Shown here: positions 33,001 to 41,964 of the stretch, in pieces
Layout of the letters: each line of letters opens with the position of its first letter
Numbering within the stretch: position 1 is the stretch's first letter
Assembly (NCBI RefSeq): GCF_001424425.1
Contig: NZ_LMPT01000018.1
Location: 186,001-250,000 of the forward strand
Reading direction: 5' to 3'
Length of the DNA: 64,000 bases
Source: Acidovorax sp. Leaf191
Lineage (GTDB): Bacteria > Pseudomonadota > Gammaproteobacteria > Burkholderiales > Burkholderiaceae_C
Notes under the pieces: model-generated
Seen by the model: only the letters and a program-made list of their open reading frames with translations
What the model was told of the DNA's origin: nothing
The model's database searches: none
Position numbers and translations under genes: made by a program

Positions 33001-33492
33001 ATGAACCCCACATCCGACGCAAACCACGTCGACCTCAGCACCCCGGAAGGCATCGCCGATGCTTTCGTCAACCATGGAGTCACCCTGGCCTCGGTCAAGG
33101 GGATGTCCGACGATGACCTGGAGGCGCTCTATGCCGTGGCCTACGAGCACCTGGCCGAGGGCCGCGCGCAGGACGCGGTGGAAGACCTGCTCCTGCTGGT
33201 GACGCACGACGCCTGGGAGCCGCGCTTTCAGTTCGCGTATGCGCTGGCCTTGCAGATGCTGGGGCACCATGAGGCGGCCGCACAGCACTACGCACAGGCG
33301 CTGCTGATGGACGCCACCAATGCGGGCTGCATCCTGCGCCTGGGTGAATGCATGGAAGCGATGGGCAACGCCCAGGAAGCCGAAGAAGCGTTCCGCGCCT
33401 GCATCCAGTTGAGTTACCTGAGCCCCGAGCACCACCTGGTGCGCGCCCACGCACAAGCCCGCCTGTCCAGCCTGACCGGAGGTGCAGCATGA
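33001..33492 (+). CDS. Type III secretion class II chaperone, SycD/LcrH-like
   Basis: 163 residues with the SycD/LcrH pattern: GMSDDDLEALYAVAYEHLAEGRAQDAVEDLLLLV, then three TPR repeats (WEPRFQFAYALALQMLGHHEAAAQHYAQAL, NAGCILRLGECMEAMGNAQEAEEAF). A ribosome site GGAG precedes the ATG. The class guards hydrophobic translocator proteins before secretion. Its stop overlaps the next ATG as ATGA, and that gene encodes a protein with long hydrophobic segments, the expected cargo. No T3SS apparatus gene is within the window, so this is an orphan pair. The chaperone identity rests on repeat pattern and length. Confidence 0.83.
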   Translation: MNPTSDANHVDLSTPEGIADAFVNHGVTLASVKGMSDDDLEALYAVAYEHLAEGRAQDAVEDLLLLVTHDAWEPRFQFAYALALQMLGHHEAAAQHYAQALLMDATNAGCILRLGECMEAMGNAQEAEEAFRACIQLSYLSPEHHLVRAHAQARLSSLTGGAA

Positions 33493-34574
33493 GCTCCCCC
33501 ATCGGCGTAGGAATGGGCCGGCCGGCCAATCTGTTCTCGACCACGGGCAGCGGGCCCGCGCAGCAAACCGCCAGCACGGCACAGGCGGCTGCGACGCAGG
33601 CACCCGTGTCCCTGACGCTGCCCCCGCCACCGCGCAGCGATGTGACGGCGGGGCAGGCAGACCGTGTGCGCTCGGTAGCCTCCGAGCCCGTCCGCGAAGG
33701 CGCGACGACCTCGACACCTTCGCGGGCAGACGCTGCCAAGACCAAGCTGCTGGCGGCTGGCGACAAGCTGCTGCAGGCCCGGCAAGAGGGCGTGGATGTC
33801 GCCAAGACATCGTTCTGGAAAAAGGCGCTGGGCGTGGCGCTTTCGGCGGTGGCGGTGGGTGTGGCCGTGGGCCTCACGGCGATATCGTTCGGCGGCGCCA
33901 CGCCGCTGCTGGCGCTGGCCTGCGTGAACTTCGCGGTCTCCACCGGCGACGCCGTCTGCGCCTACCGCAACATGCGCAACATGGAAGCCATTGCCGACCA
34001 CAGGCCGCCGCCGTACGAAAAGCTGCCCATGGGCAACAGCATCGTGGCCAACGTGGTGCACGGCGTGCTCACGCGCGGCGGCATCAGCCCGGAGACGGCC
34101 GCCACGGCCGCCAAATGGACGGGCATCACGGTGGGCGTGGGCCTGGCAGTGGCTTCGGTCGTCGTCAGCGCAGGGATGTCGGGCCTGCCCACGGCGTACG
34201 ACCTGGCCGGCAAGGTGGCGTCGTCGGTCGGCACAGCGGTGGCTGTGGCTTCCACCGTCGGCGGGTTGTTGACGGACGACATGGACCGCGAACTGCTGCA
34301 AGAGAGTTTGGACGAGGTTCGCGGGGATGTGATGGCCTTGAAGGAACCATCCGGTGGCCGCACGGAACTCGATCCGGACGGCGGGCTGGTGGCGTCCGCG
34401 TTGATCCGCTCGCTGGACGGCAAAGATACGGCCTCGGCCACCGAACTGCACGAAAGCGCGCTCACCGATGCCGGCCGCACCAAAGATGCCGTGACCGGCG
34501 CCGTGGGCGTGTTCAAGGCCGTCGACCCTGCGATCGGGGTGATGAGCATGGTCAAGGGCGCGATCATGGGGTGA
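33489..34574 (+). CDS. Putative type III secretion translocator or effector, hydrophobic
   Basis: 361 residues; ATG overlaps the chaperone stop (ATGA). The first 100 residues are Pro/Ser/Thr/Ala-rich and flexible, like T3SS secretion signals. Three hydrophobic stretches follow: ALGVALSAVAVGVAVGLTAI with a second helix LLALACVNFAVSTG, then WTGITVGVGLAVASVVVSAG, then SSVGTAVAVASTVGGLL. The C-terminus has amphipathic helical segments (LLQESLDEVRGDVMALKE). It has no Sec signal. This is the general layout of SipB/YopB-like translocators but I cannot assign a family. Role as chaperone-dependent substrate is inferred from the pairing. Confidence 0.68.
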   Translation: MSSPIGVGMGRPANLFSTTGSGPAQQTASTAQAAATQAPVSLTLPPPPRSDVTAGQADRVRSVASEPVREGATTSTPSRADAAKTKLLAAGDKLLQARQEGVDVAKTSFWKKALGVALSAVAVGVAVGLTAISFGGATPLLALACVNFAVSTGDAVCAYRNMRNMEAIADHRPPPYEKLPMGNSIVANVVHGVLTRGGISPETAATAAKWTGITVGVGLAVASVVVSAGMSGLPTAYDLAGKVASSVGTAVAVASTVGGLLTDDMDRELLQESLDEVRGDVMALKEPSGGRTELDPDGGLVASALIRSLDGKDTASATELHESALTDAGRTKDAVTGAVGVFKAVDPAIGVMSMVKGAIMG

Positions 34575-34650
34575 GGCGCTTCGGAATCGGCGCGCTGGCT
34601 GCAGGCGTTGCTACACGCGAGCCACCGGCTCGGCCTGTATCAAAGCACGT

Positions 34651-36480
34651 TCAGAGCACGTCGATTCTGATCACGTTCTGGTTCAAGGCGCCCAGAGGTT
34701 GCGCAATGCACACCTCTGGGTATTTGTTGATGTTCTGCAGGAGCCGGGGGTTCAACGGCTCGGTGTAGAACACCGCTTTCACGCAGGTGAGTTCATCGGG
34801 CCTGGTCACCGTCTCCAGCAGGTGAGCCATGTGCGCTTTCATGCGGTCTTCGGTATGGTGGGGCGAGAGTTCACCCGACCCATCCATGCGGAACACGACC
34901 AGATTGATTTTGAACTGGTGCCCGTCGATGGGCCTGGATTGAAGGCTACCCACCCAGCATCCGTCTATCCGTGGGTTTGCGCGGACCGCATCGCGGAACA
35001 GCCCCCGGGCCGCGGCCGGCAGAGGCTCCAGCGGTTCGTTGGCGAACCGGCTCCAGAGGTCCCGATCGAAGAAGGCGTCTGTCCAGCGCAACGCGGCATC
35101 CAGTTTTCGGATGGACCGTTCGATGGCTTGCGCGCAGTCGCGTTGCAAGCGGTGCTCGGAGATCCTTCGCAGCGCTGGCACCGCCATCTTCTTGTTCAGC
35201 CGGACGGCGGCCTGCAGATAGTCGACGCCGTCCTCATCGTCGCTGTCGAGCAAGGCACAGCCGAGTTCATAGTTCAGGTAAGCGTTGGCAGGATGGTCTG
35301 CCACCAGTGCCCTCAGCGCGTCCACTGCCGTGGTGGATGTGGACAGTGACGCCATGGCAACGGCCTGCAGTGCCACGTCGTTCGGGTGGGCATCGGCCTG
35401 GGCTTGCAGCCAGCGCAAGCGGTAATGCGCGAAGTACCACGCATCCCGGTGCTTGCCCACCCATGCCGCCTGGTGCGCTTGAAAGATGGACGCCCAGTCG
35501 TTCGGAAAGGCTTCGGCACCCGCGCAGACGCCATGCCATTGCGGCGGCTCGATGGTGACGCAAAGGTGGTCTGCGCGCTGTTGGAGGCGGGGGTGGGTGT
35601 CGTACAGGCGTGTGGGGCGCGCCTGGGCCGCCGCCAGCATCGGGGCGAAGGCCGGCGCGGCGTAGCGCTGTATGTGTTCGAGGGTGGTCTCCAGGATGTT
35701 CGGGGGCGGGGAGTCCGACTGGAGCTTCCATTGCACCCAGTCCTGCTGCATCACATGCTGCTCGATGTGCTGGTGCAGCTCCACCTTCACCAGCGCGTCG
35801 ATCAGGCTGCCGGCCAGGCCCGCACGCTGGGCGCAGGCGTCGGCTTCGTATTCGCACTGGTGTGACCAGGCAGAAGACTGGTGCAGAAAATACGGAATGA
35901 ACCAGCGGGCCACGAGCTTTTGCGCCGACTGGATGAACCCGTCCGCATCGGACCTGTGTGCCAGCAGATAAATGCCCCACTTGTACCTGACGCGGTAGAC
36001 CCAGTGGCCCGCCCGATTGTGCTGCCGTGAAAAGTGCCCGAGCTCATGCGCCACCACAGCCTTGACTTCATGGCTGGAGAGGCACTGCAGCAGGGGCAGT
36101 CCGATGCGGAGGGTTCGGCGCGCGCCCAGCCCCATGAACCCGGGCGATACGTAGGCCGAAGCGTTGACCTCGTCGGTCAACACGATGCGGTGAATCCTGC
36201 CCCCGTCCACGGCCGCCGACAGCGCGTGGACCCACTGTTGCAGCACGCTGCCCGGCGCGACGGCCATCGCATCCCGGTCGTCGATAGGGTCTGGCTGGAT
36301 CGCCCACACGACCACCAGAAAAAGCGTGGCGCCGATCATCAGCGCAGTGGTGGGCGGATAAAAGATGGCGCTGAGCAGCGTGAATGGCACGACGGGGACG
36401 AGCGCCAGGATGTAGTAAATGCCTTCTGCCAACAAGCACAAAACTATCAGTTTGAGTTTTTGAACAATCGGAAATTGCAT
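34651..36480 (-). CDS. M48-family membrane metallopeptidase with TPR-like C-terminal region
   Basis: 609 residues. Two N-terminal membrane helices (about 10-60), then the peptidase core with HELGH (His145, Glu146, His149) in KAVVAHELGHFSRQHN and a downstream EYEADACAQRAGL that gives the third zinc ligand. The C-terminal 250 residues are helical with TPR-like segments (LRALVADHPANAYLNYELGCALLDS). HtpX/Ste24-like enzymes watch membrane protein quality, but this is longer and the role is open. The start is ATG 36480 (MQFPIVQKLK). It converges with the T3SS-like pair and is less GC-rich than the surrounding genes. Confidence 0.85.
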   Translation of the reverse strand: MQFPIVQKLKLIVLCLLAEGIYYILALVPVVPFTLLSAIFYPPTTALMIGATLFLVVVWAIQPDPIDDRDAMAVAPGSVLQQWVHALSAAVDGGRIHRIVLTDEVNASAYVSPGFMGLGARRTLRIGLPLLQCLSSHEVKAVVAHELGHFSRQHNRAGHWVYRVRYKWGIYLLAHRSDADGFIQSAQKLVARWFIPYFLHQSSAWSHQCEYEADACAQRAGLAGSLIDALVKVELHQHIEQHVMQQDWVQWKLQSDSPPPNILETTLEHIQRYAAPAFAPMLAAAQARPTRLYDTHPRLQQRADHLCVTIEPPQWHGVCAGAEAFPNDWASIFQAHQAAWVGKHRDAWYFAHYRLRWLQAQADAHPNDVALQAVAMASLSTSTTAVDALRALVADHPANAYLNYELGCALLDSDDEDGVDYLQAAVRLNKKMAVPALRRISEHRLQRDCAQAIERSIRKLDAALRWTDAFFDRDLWSRFANEPLEPLPAAARGLFRDAVRANPRIDGCWVGSLQSRPIDGHQFKINLVVFRMDGSGELSPHHTEDRMKAHMAHLLETVTRPDELTCVKAVFYTEPLNPRLLQNINKYPEVCIAQPLGALNQNVIRIDVL

Positions 36481-36692
36481 GGCGTTTTTGGATGTGTCGC
36501 CGATTGGAATGCCAGACCCGCGGCGTGTACAGACCGGGCTGCGCGATGGGGGCAAATTGCAACAGATAAAAAAACGAGCGCAGACAGATGCAGAACTCGA
36601 CAAACCAGGACCGTGATCACCCTGCAGCATGGCGTTTGCTGCACAGACGAGCAATAGACAGCTGCGACCTGCCCATCCAGTACCAACCGCCG

Positions 36693-37604
36693 CTACACCC
36701 AGATCCTGTACACCCAGAAAGCCTCTTCTCGGTGGATGCCCTCGTAAAGCGCCTGCGGCGCATACCCGGTGATGCGCCGCGTCACGCGGCACAGGTGCGA
36801 CTGGTCTGAAAACCCCGCCCCTGCGGCCACGTCGGCCCACTTCACCGACTCGCCTGCGGTGTCGGCCGCGATGGTGTCGAAGAACGCCTGCTCCGCCTTG
36901 CCGAAGCCGCGCAGCTCGCGCAGCGGCAGCCCGGCCCAGCGCTTGATGCGCCGCTCCAGCTGGCGCAGGCTGCGGCCCGGGGCGGACATGGCCGCGCGCT
37001 GCGCCAGGTGCGCGGCCCAGTCGCCGTAGCGTTGCGTGTGCAGCGGTTGCGTGGGGCGGCAGGCCTGCCAGCGGGGCTCCAGGAAGTCTTCCAGGCACTC
37101 CAGGCGGGCAGCGTCGTCGGCCTGGCGCTGCACGGCCTCGCACATCGCGATCCACTCCGGCGGCAACAGGGTCTGCGCGTCCACCATGCGGTCGGTCAGC
37201 GCCTGCGGCTCCAGGCCGGTGAGCTGGTGCAGCGCATCGGGCATGAACATCACCATCATCGCGTGGGTGGGCCCGGCGCAATGGCTGCTGCTGGGGCGGG
37301 TTTGCGGGCCTGCCAGCACCCAGCGGCCGGGGTAGGCCTCGCGCGGGCTGTTCAGGTCGGCCATGGTGTCGGGCCGCTGGGGCACCAGGTGTTCGCTGCG
37401 GCCGGCAAACCACCAGCTCAGGCTGCACAGCGGCGTGGCCGGAAAGCGGTTGATGCGGTCCTCGTCGCTGAGCACATGGCCCACCGTGCTGCGCACGATG
37501 GTGCCGCGCAGGCAGGCCGCGAGCGTGGGGCGTGCCAGCCAGAGCTGGCCCGAAGGGATCAGCCCGTCGGGCTGGCGTGCGTCAGAGGAAACCAGGGTGG
37601 CCAT
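36693..37604 (-). CDS. AraC-family transcriptional regulator divergent from a P450 gene
   Basis: 303 residues from ATG 37604 (MATLVSSDARQPDG); longer frames would run into the P450 promoter. N-terminal ligand region, then a C-terminal HTH_18 domain: FGKAEQAFFDTIAADTAGESVKWADVAAGAGFSDQSHLCRVTRRITGYAPQAL. The divergent start of the cytochrome P450 gene is 76 bases away, the classical arrangement of regulator and target. The inducer is not known. The C-terminus EEAFWVYRIWV is complete. Confidence 0.88.
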   Translation of the reverse strand: MATLVSSDARQPDGLIPSGQLWLARPTLAACLRGTIVRSTVGHVLSDEDRINRFPATPLCSLSWWFAGRSEHLVPQRPDTMADLNSPREAYPGRWVLAGPQTRPSSSHCAGPTHAMMVMFMPDALHQLTGLEPQALTDRMVDAQTLLPPEWIAMCEAVQRQADDAARLECLEDFLEPRWQACRPTQPLHTQRYGDWAAHLAQRAAMSAPGRSLRQLERRIKRWAGLPLRELRGFGKAEQAFFDTIAADTAGESVKWADVAAGAGFSDQSHLCRVTRRITGYAPQALYEGIHREEAFWVYRIWV

Positions 37605-37680
37605 GCGCGGCGAGTGTAGGCCAGTGCGGATGTCGAATTCGTTCAAGACCGCCGCGCGATCGCCCCGCACCATCGGCGGC

Positions 37681-39156
37681 ATGATCCCAACCACGTCCGT
37701 CCACACCCCCCTGCCTGGTGCATCTTCGGCCTCTTTGGCGGCTCCAGCGTCCAGCGCGCCCACGTTGAAAGCCGGTGGCCCGCCCCACCGATGGTGGGGC
37801 CTGCCCCTGCTGCGTGCCATGCGAGCGGACTATCTGGGCTTCGTGCAGCGCCTGCAGCGCGACCACGGCGATCTGACCCGCATGCGCATCGTCAATGAAG
37901 ACGCCTGGGACCTGATGTCGCCCGCGCTGGTGCGCGAGGCGCTGGTCACCCACGCCGACTCGCTCATCCGCTGGGAGCGTGGCATCGCCGTGTTCGAGCA
38001 GGTGTTCGGCCAGAGCGTGCTGGTGACCGAAGGCGACACCTGGCAGCGCCAGCGGCGCATGCTGATGCCGGCCTTCAGCCCCCGGCGCGTGGCGGGCTAC
38101 GCGCAGCTCATGACCGACGCGGCGCAGACCGCGCTCGACGCGGCCGTGCCCGCAGGCCAGTCCGAGGCCCTGGTGACCATGGACACGCTTTGGACCGATG
38201 TGGCCATGGACGTGATCCTGCGCACCCTGTTCAGCGAATCGGCGCAGGCCGATGCGCGCGATGCGGCCTGGGCCACGCAGACCTTGTCGGCCGCCGCGTT
38301 CCGCGAAATGTTCATGCCGTTCACGCTGCCCGACTGGCTGCCCCTGCCCGGCAAGGCCGCCAAGCGCCGCGCGCTGAAGGCCCTGCGCGGCCTGGTGCAG
38401 CGGCACATCGATGTCCGCCGACAAGAAAAAGGCGCGCCGCAAGGCCCGCCAGCGCCCGAGCGCGCCGACCTGCTGCACATGCTGCTGGCACTGCACGACG
38501 AGACCACCGGCGAGCCGCTATCGCCGCAGGAGGTGTTCGACCAGTGCATGGTGAGTTTTCAGGCGGGCCACGAGACCAGCGCCACTGCCTTGCTGTGGTG
38601 GAGCCGCCTGATGGCCGAGCACCCCGAGGCCGCCCGGCGCGCGCAGGCCGAGGTGGACACCGTGCTGCAAGGCGGCACGCCGGGGCCCGAGCACATGGCG
38701 CAATTGCCCTGGCTGACCGCCACCCTGAAGGAAGCGCTGCGCCTGTACCCGCCTGTGGCTGCGTTGATGACCCGCCGCACCACCGCTCCCATCACGCTGG
38801 GCGGCGTGGCCGTGCCGCGGGGCGCCATGCTGCGCATCACCCCGTGGGTGCTGCACCGGGACGAGCGCTGGTTCGCACAGGCCGACCGGTTCGTGCCCGG
38901 GCGGTTTCTGGAGGGGGCGGCACCCATCGAGAAGGGCGCGTGGATCCCCTTCGGCGTGGGCCCGCGCGTGTGCATCGGGCAGCACTTTGCGATGCTGGAG
39001 ATGACGCTGCTGGCGGCGATGCTGCTGCAGCGCTACACGCTGCATCAGCCCGAGCCTGCGGTGGCGTGTGCGCCCCAGCTGCACGTGACGCTGCGGCCTG
39101 ATGTGCCGGTGGTGCTGCGGCTGGTGCAGCGGCGTCAGATCGATCTGGCGGGGTGA
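37681..39156 (+). CDS. Cytochrome P450
   Basis: 491 residues. Oxygen-binding I-helix AGHETSATALLWW (A-G-x-E-T pattern), the ExxR motif in LKEALRLYPPVAALMTRR, and the heme loop FGVGPRVCIGQHFAMLE with axial Cys431. It is of the CYP102/CYP4-like long type, without a fused reductase, so it needs external ferredoxin and reductase, which are not nearby. The N-terminus is polar, hence soluble. Start ATG 37681 is chosen over an open frame extending far upstream through the regulator promoter. Substrate unknown, probably a fatty acid or other hydrophobic compound. Confidence 0.93.
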   Translation: MIPTTSVHTPLPGASSASLAAPASSAPTLKAGGPPHRWWGLPLLRAMRADYLGFVQRLQRDHGDLTRMRIVNEDAWDLMSPALVREALVTHADSLIRWERGIAVFEQVFGQSVLVTEGDTWQRQRRMLMPAFSPRRVAGYAQLMTDAAQTALDAAVPAGQSEALVTMDTLWTDVAMDVILRTLFSESAQADARDAAWATQTLSAAAFREMFMPFTLPDWLPLPGKAAKRRALKALRGLVQRHIDVRRQEKGAPQGPPAPERADLLHMLLALHDETTGEPLSPQEVFDQCMVSFQAGHETSATALLWWSRLMAEHPEAARRAQAEVDTVLQGGTPGPEHMAQLPWLTATLKEALRLYPPVAALMTRRTTAPITLGGVAVPRGAMLRITPWVLHRDERWFAQADRFVPGRFLEGAAPIEKGAWIPFGVGPRVCIGQHFAMLEMTLLAAMLLQRYTLHQPEPAVACAPQLHVTLRPDVPVVLRLVQRRQIDLAG

Positions 39157-39195
39157 TGTGCGGCCAGCCGTTGCAGCGGCGCGCGGGCGCCATGT

Positions 39196-39930
39196 TCACG
39201 GCAGCTCCGCACTCCCCATCCGCGCCATGATCGTGCGGGTGCGCCCGGCCAGGTAGGCCGAGCCTGGCGCTTTTTCAAAGCGCTTGGGGGCCGGCAGCAT
39301 CACGGCCAGGCGGGCGGCTTCGCCGGCGCTGAGTTTGCTCGCGCTTTTGCGAAAGTAATGCTGCGCGGCCGCCTCGGCGCCGAACACGCCTTCGCCCCAT
39401 TCCACGCTGTTGAGGTAGATCTCCAGGATGCGCTGCTTGGAGAGCAGTTGCTCCAGCAGCAGCGTGAGCACGAACTCCTGGCCTTTGCGCAGCAGCGTGC
39501 GCTCGCCCGACAACAGCAGGTTCTTGGCCAGTTGCTGCGTGATGGTGGAGCCGCCGCGGATCTTGGGCGCGCGCTGCGGGCGGTCTGGCGCGCGGGCCTG
39601 GGCCTTGCTCGCCTGCGCTTCGGCCTTGGCATTGCGCTCCCAGGCTTTTTCGATGGCGTTCCAGTCCACGCCGTCATGGCTGACGAAGCCGTCGTCTTCC
39701 GATGCGATCACGGCGCGCTTGAGGGTGTCGGAGATGCCGGCATACGGCACCCATTCCTGGCGCCAGCGGACATGGCCGGTGCTGGACAGCTGGGCCCAGG
39801 CTTCCGAGCGCTGGAAGCTGGTGGATTCCGGGTCGATCACGGTCATGGCCGCGATGCGGACCACGAAGAACAGTTGCAGCGCCACGAACGCGAGCACCAC
39901 CAGTCCCAGCCAGCGCAGCACGGCTTTCAT
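39196..39930 (-). CDS. mtgA: Monofunctional biosynthetic peptidoglycan transglycosylase
   Basis: 244 residues from ATG 39930 (MKAVLRWLGLVVLAFVALQLF, a single membrane anchor). GT51 domain: VIASEDDGFVSHDGVDW with the catalytic Glu, KIRGGSTITQQLAKNLLLSGERTLLRKGQE, and ILEIYLNSVEWGEGVFGAEAAAQHYF. It polymerises lipid II into glycan strands at the periplasmic side. The transpeptidase domain of class A PBPs is absent, as expected for MtgA. It is downstream of aroE on the same strand, a common order in beta-proteobacteria. Confidence 0.93.
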   Translation of the reverse strand: MKAVLRWLGLVVLAFVALQLFFVVRIAAMTVIDPESTSFQRSEAWAQLSSTGHVRWRQEWVPYAGISDTLKRAVIASEDDGFVSHDGVDWNAIEKAWERNAKAEAQASKAQARAPDRPQRAPKIRGGSTITQQLAKNLLLSGERTLLRKGQEFVLTLLLEQLLSKQRILEIYLNSVEWGEGVFGAEAAAQHYFRKSASKLSAGEAARLAVMLPAPKRFEKAPGSAYLAGRTRTIMARMGSAELP

Positions 39931-39985
39931 TGGAGCGTTTTTCTCTGTGTTGGGTGTTGTGGATGGATGGGCCTGCCCTTGCAAA

Positions 39986-40047
39986 ACCGTTCGGGCTGAG
40001 TGGGTCGACGCCTTGCCCGGCGCTCAGACACGCTCAGCGTGAATGGT
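39986..40047. repeat. Inverted pair of the CTTCGACAGG/CTCAGC repeat
   Basis: ACCGTTCGGGCTGAG (39986-40000) and CTCAGCGTGAATGGT (40033-40047) are inverted with 12 of 15 pairs. Each arm resembles the unit at 13587-13610 (CTCAGCGTGAACGG). Between aroE and mtgA; may form a hairpin. Confidence 0.5.
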
Positions 40048-40074
40048 TCGAGGGGCTTCATGCCGACCCGTTGC

Positions 40075-40923
40075 TCAAACGGCCTGCTGCATTTCTTGCA
40101 GCACCTGCGCCGACGGCGGGCGCACGCCGCGCCACAGCAGGAACGCCTCGGCCGCCTGCTCCACCAGCATGCCCAGCCCGTCGCGCGGCGTGGCGCCGTG
40201 CTGGCGGGCCCAGTCGAGGAACCCCTGCGCGGCGGGGCCGTACATCATGTCGTAGGCCAGGCTGCCAGGGCGCAGCACGCGCGCCGCCACGGGTACGCCC
40301 GCGCCGGCCAGGCTGGTGGCCGTGGCGTTGATGATCACATCAAAATCGGCCTCTACCGCTTGCGGGGTAAGCGCTACCAGCTCTGATTTTTGTAGCGTTG
40401 CCAGCGCGCTGTGCGATTGCACCAGCGCCTGGGCTTTCTCCAGGGTGCGGTTGGCCACGGTGATGTGCCGCACGCCCGCCAGCAGCAGCGGGCCCAGCAC
40501 GCCGGCCGCGGCGCCGCCCGCGCCCACCAGCAGCACATCGCGCCCGGCCAGCGACACGCCGGCGTTGCGGGTGATGTCCGCCACCAGGCCCAGGCCGTCG
40601 GTGTTGTCCGCGTAGATGCTGCCGTCCGCGCGGAAGGTGAGCGTATTGGCCGCACCTGCCAGTTGCACGCGTGCGCTGGATTCGGTGGCCAGGCCCGGCG
40701 CGTCGATCTTGAACGGCACGGTGACATTGCAGCCGCGCCCGCCCTGGGCCGCGAACTCGCGCACCCCTTGGGCGAAGCCGTCCATGGGCACCAGGCGGCG
40801 CTCGTAGGCGATGGGCTCGCCCGTCAGTTCGGCAAAGCGGGCGTGGATGGCCGGCGAGCGGCTGTGCGCTACCGGGTTGCCCATCACGCAGTACAGATCA
40901 GCGGGGAAAGACGAAGAGGTCAT
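40075..40923 (-). CDS. aroE: Shikimate dehydrogenase
   Basis: 282 residues. Shikimate site: YCVMGNPVAHSRSPAIHARF, NVTVPFK, NTDGLG; NADP site: VLLVGAGGAAAGVL and NRTLEKAQ; late part GSLAYDMMYGPAAQGFL. It reduces 3-dehydroshikimate to shikimate in aromatic biosynthesis. The middle segment HSALATLQKSELVALTPQAVEADF is encoded by DNA that matches the intergenic repeat family A, so a repeat copy seems to have been captured in frame within the coding region. Length stays near the family norm. It is followed by mtgA. Confidence 0.95.
   Translation of the reverse strand: MTSSSFPADLYCVMGNPVAHSRSPAIHARFAELTGEPIAYERRLVPMDGFAQGVREFAAQGGRGCNVTVPFKIDAPGLATESSARVQLAGAANTLTFRADGSIYADNTDGLGLVADITRNAGVSLAGRDVLLVGAGGAAAGVLGPLLLAGVRHITVANRTLEKAQALVQSHSALATLQKSELVALTPQAVEADFDVIINATATSLAGAGVPVAARVLRPGSLAYDMMYGPAAQGFLDWARQHGATPRDGLGMLVEQAAEAFLLWRGVRPPSAQVLQEMQQAV
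40341..40396 (-). repeat. Repeat family A, copy 4, inside aroE
   Basis: On the plus strand: CAAAATCGGCCTCTACCGCT, TGCGGGGTAAGCGCTACCAG, CTCTGATTTTTGTAGC; reverse orientation of the copies at 13371 and 30997. It encodes part of the NADP-domain of AroE without breaking the frame. Confidence 0.55.
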
Positions 40924-40957
40924 GGGAACAACAACAACGGGGGCTGCATGCAGGGGG

Positions 40958-41050
40958 CGGTGCCGGGCGAGGGCTGCCGCGGAACTGGCTTTGCCAGGCC
41001 GCTGGCAGCGTCCCTCCGGGGGGAAGGCGCCGCAGGCGACTCAGGGGGAG
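40958..41050 (+). repeat. Structured repeat family B, copy 2
   Basis: CTTTGCCAGGCCGCTGGCAG and TCCCTCCGGGGGGAAGGCG, then GCAGGCGACTCAGGGGGA. Compared with copy 1 the tall inner hairpin is replaced by a short TCCCTCCGGGGGGA stem; the GCGACTCAGGGGG end is the same. Between aroE start and the TonB-like gene stop. Confidence 0.6.
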
Positions 41051-41911
41051 CTACCTCACACTCGTCTCCAGCGTCTGGTCCCGGGTGAACTTGAAGCGCG
41101 CCACCATGGCGATCTGGTCGGCTTTCTTGCGCATGTCGGCGTCGAAGGTGCCAAAGGGTCCGGCGGCGCGGGCGATGGCCTCGGCGCGGCGGTCCAGGGT
41201 GGCGTTGCCCGAGCTTTGCACGATCTCGGTGTCAAGCACGCGGCCGTCGTGGTTGACGGTGACGATCATGGTGAGCTCGCCGTACAGCTTCTTGCCGCCC
41301 TGTTCGGGGAAGTTCTCGGTGCCCTTGTCTTCCACCTTGCGGCGCAGGCCGTCGTAGTAGATGGCGTAGGCCTCCTCGCGCGTGGCGGGGCTGATGTAGC
41401 GCTTCTTGGGGCGCGAGTTTTCTTCGTTGATGCGCTTTTCGATCTCGGCCAGCAGCTTGACGAGCTGGCGGCGCTTTTCCTGCTCGGCCACCTGCTCGGC
41501 GCTCTGGCTGGGTTTGCGCGGGTCGGGCTCGGGCAGGGTGGCCAGCTGTTTGCGCAACTGGGCCAGCAGTTGCGACTGCTGCTCCTGCATCGCGTCCATC
41601 TTGCGCTGCGCTTCCTCGAAGTCGTCCCCGATGGCGGTGAGGGCCGAGTAGGGCAGGGGGCTGGTGGCCCGCCCCTTCTCGGCATCGCCGCCGCCTGCCA
41701 GGTTGGACTGGGCGATCGCCTGGGCCTTGTCGGGGCGTTCGTTCGACTTGGCATTGACCAGGATGACTTCGAGCGGAGTGTCCTGGAACACGCGGTTGAA
41801 GCCCTCGGGGTCGATGAAGCGCACCGAGATCAGCGCAGCGTGCACGGCGATGGACACGCCCAGCGCCAGCTGCAGCGTGCTGAAGGTGCGAAGGAATGCG
41901 GGGAGTTTCAT
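41051..41911 (-). CDS. TonB C-terminal domain protein
   Basis: 286 residues from ATG 41911. N-terminal membrane helix (LQLALGVSIAVHAALISV), a periplasmic linker with heptad-like charged helices (QRKMDAMQEQQSQLLAQLRKQL ... QVAEQEKRRQLVKLLAEIEKRI), and a TonB_C end (GKKLYGELTMIVTVNHDGRVLDTEIVQSSGNATLDRRAEAIAR). It lies downstream of the RNase gene. exbB/exbD are not nearby, so it may be a TonB-like energiser or a TolA-like envelope protein; the predicted coiled coil favours a long periplasmic reach. Start with in-frame TTG upstream is less likely. Confidence 0.83.
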   Translation of the reverse strand: MKLPAFLRTFSTLQLALGVSIAVHAALISVRFIDPEGFNRVFQDTPLEVILVNAKSNERPDKAQAIAQSNLAGGGDAEKGRATSPLPYSALTAIGDDFEEAQRKMDAMQEQQSQLLAQLRKQLATLPEPDPRKPSQSAEQVAEQEKRRQLVKLLAEIEKRINEENSRPKKRYISPATREEAYAIYYDGLRRKVEDKGTENFPEQGGKKLYGELTMIVTVNHDGRVLDTEIVQSSGNATLDRRAEAIARAAGPFGTFDADMRKKADQIAMVARFKFTRDQTLETSVR

Positions 41912-41964
41912 CGCCGGCAATTATCAGGGGGTGTTACGGGGCTGTCGGTAGCTGTTGCAGGCGG

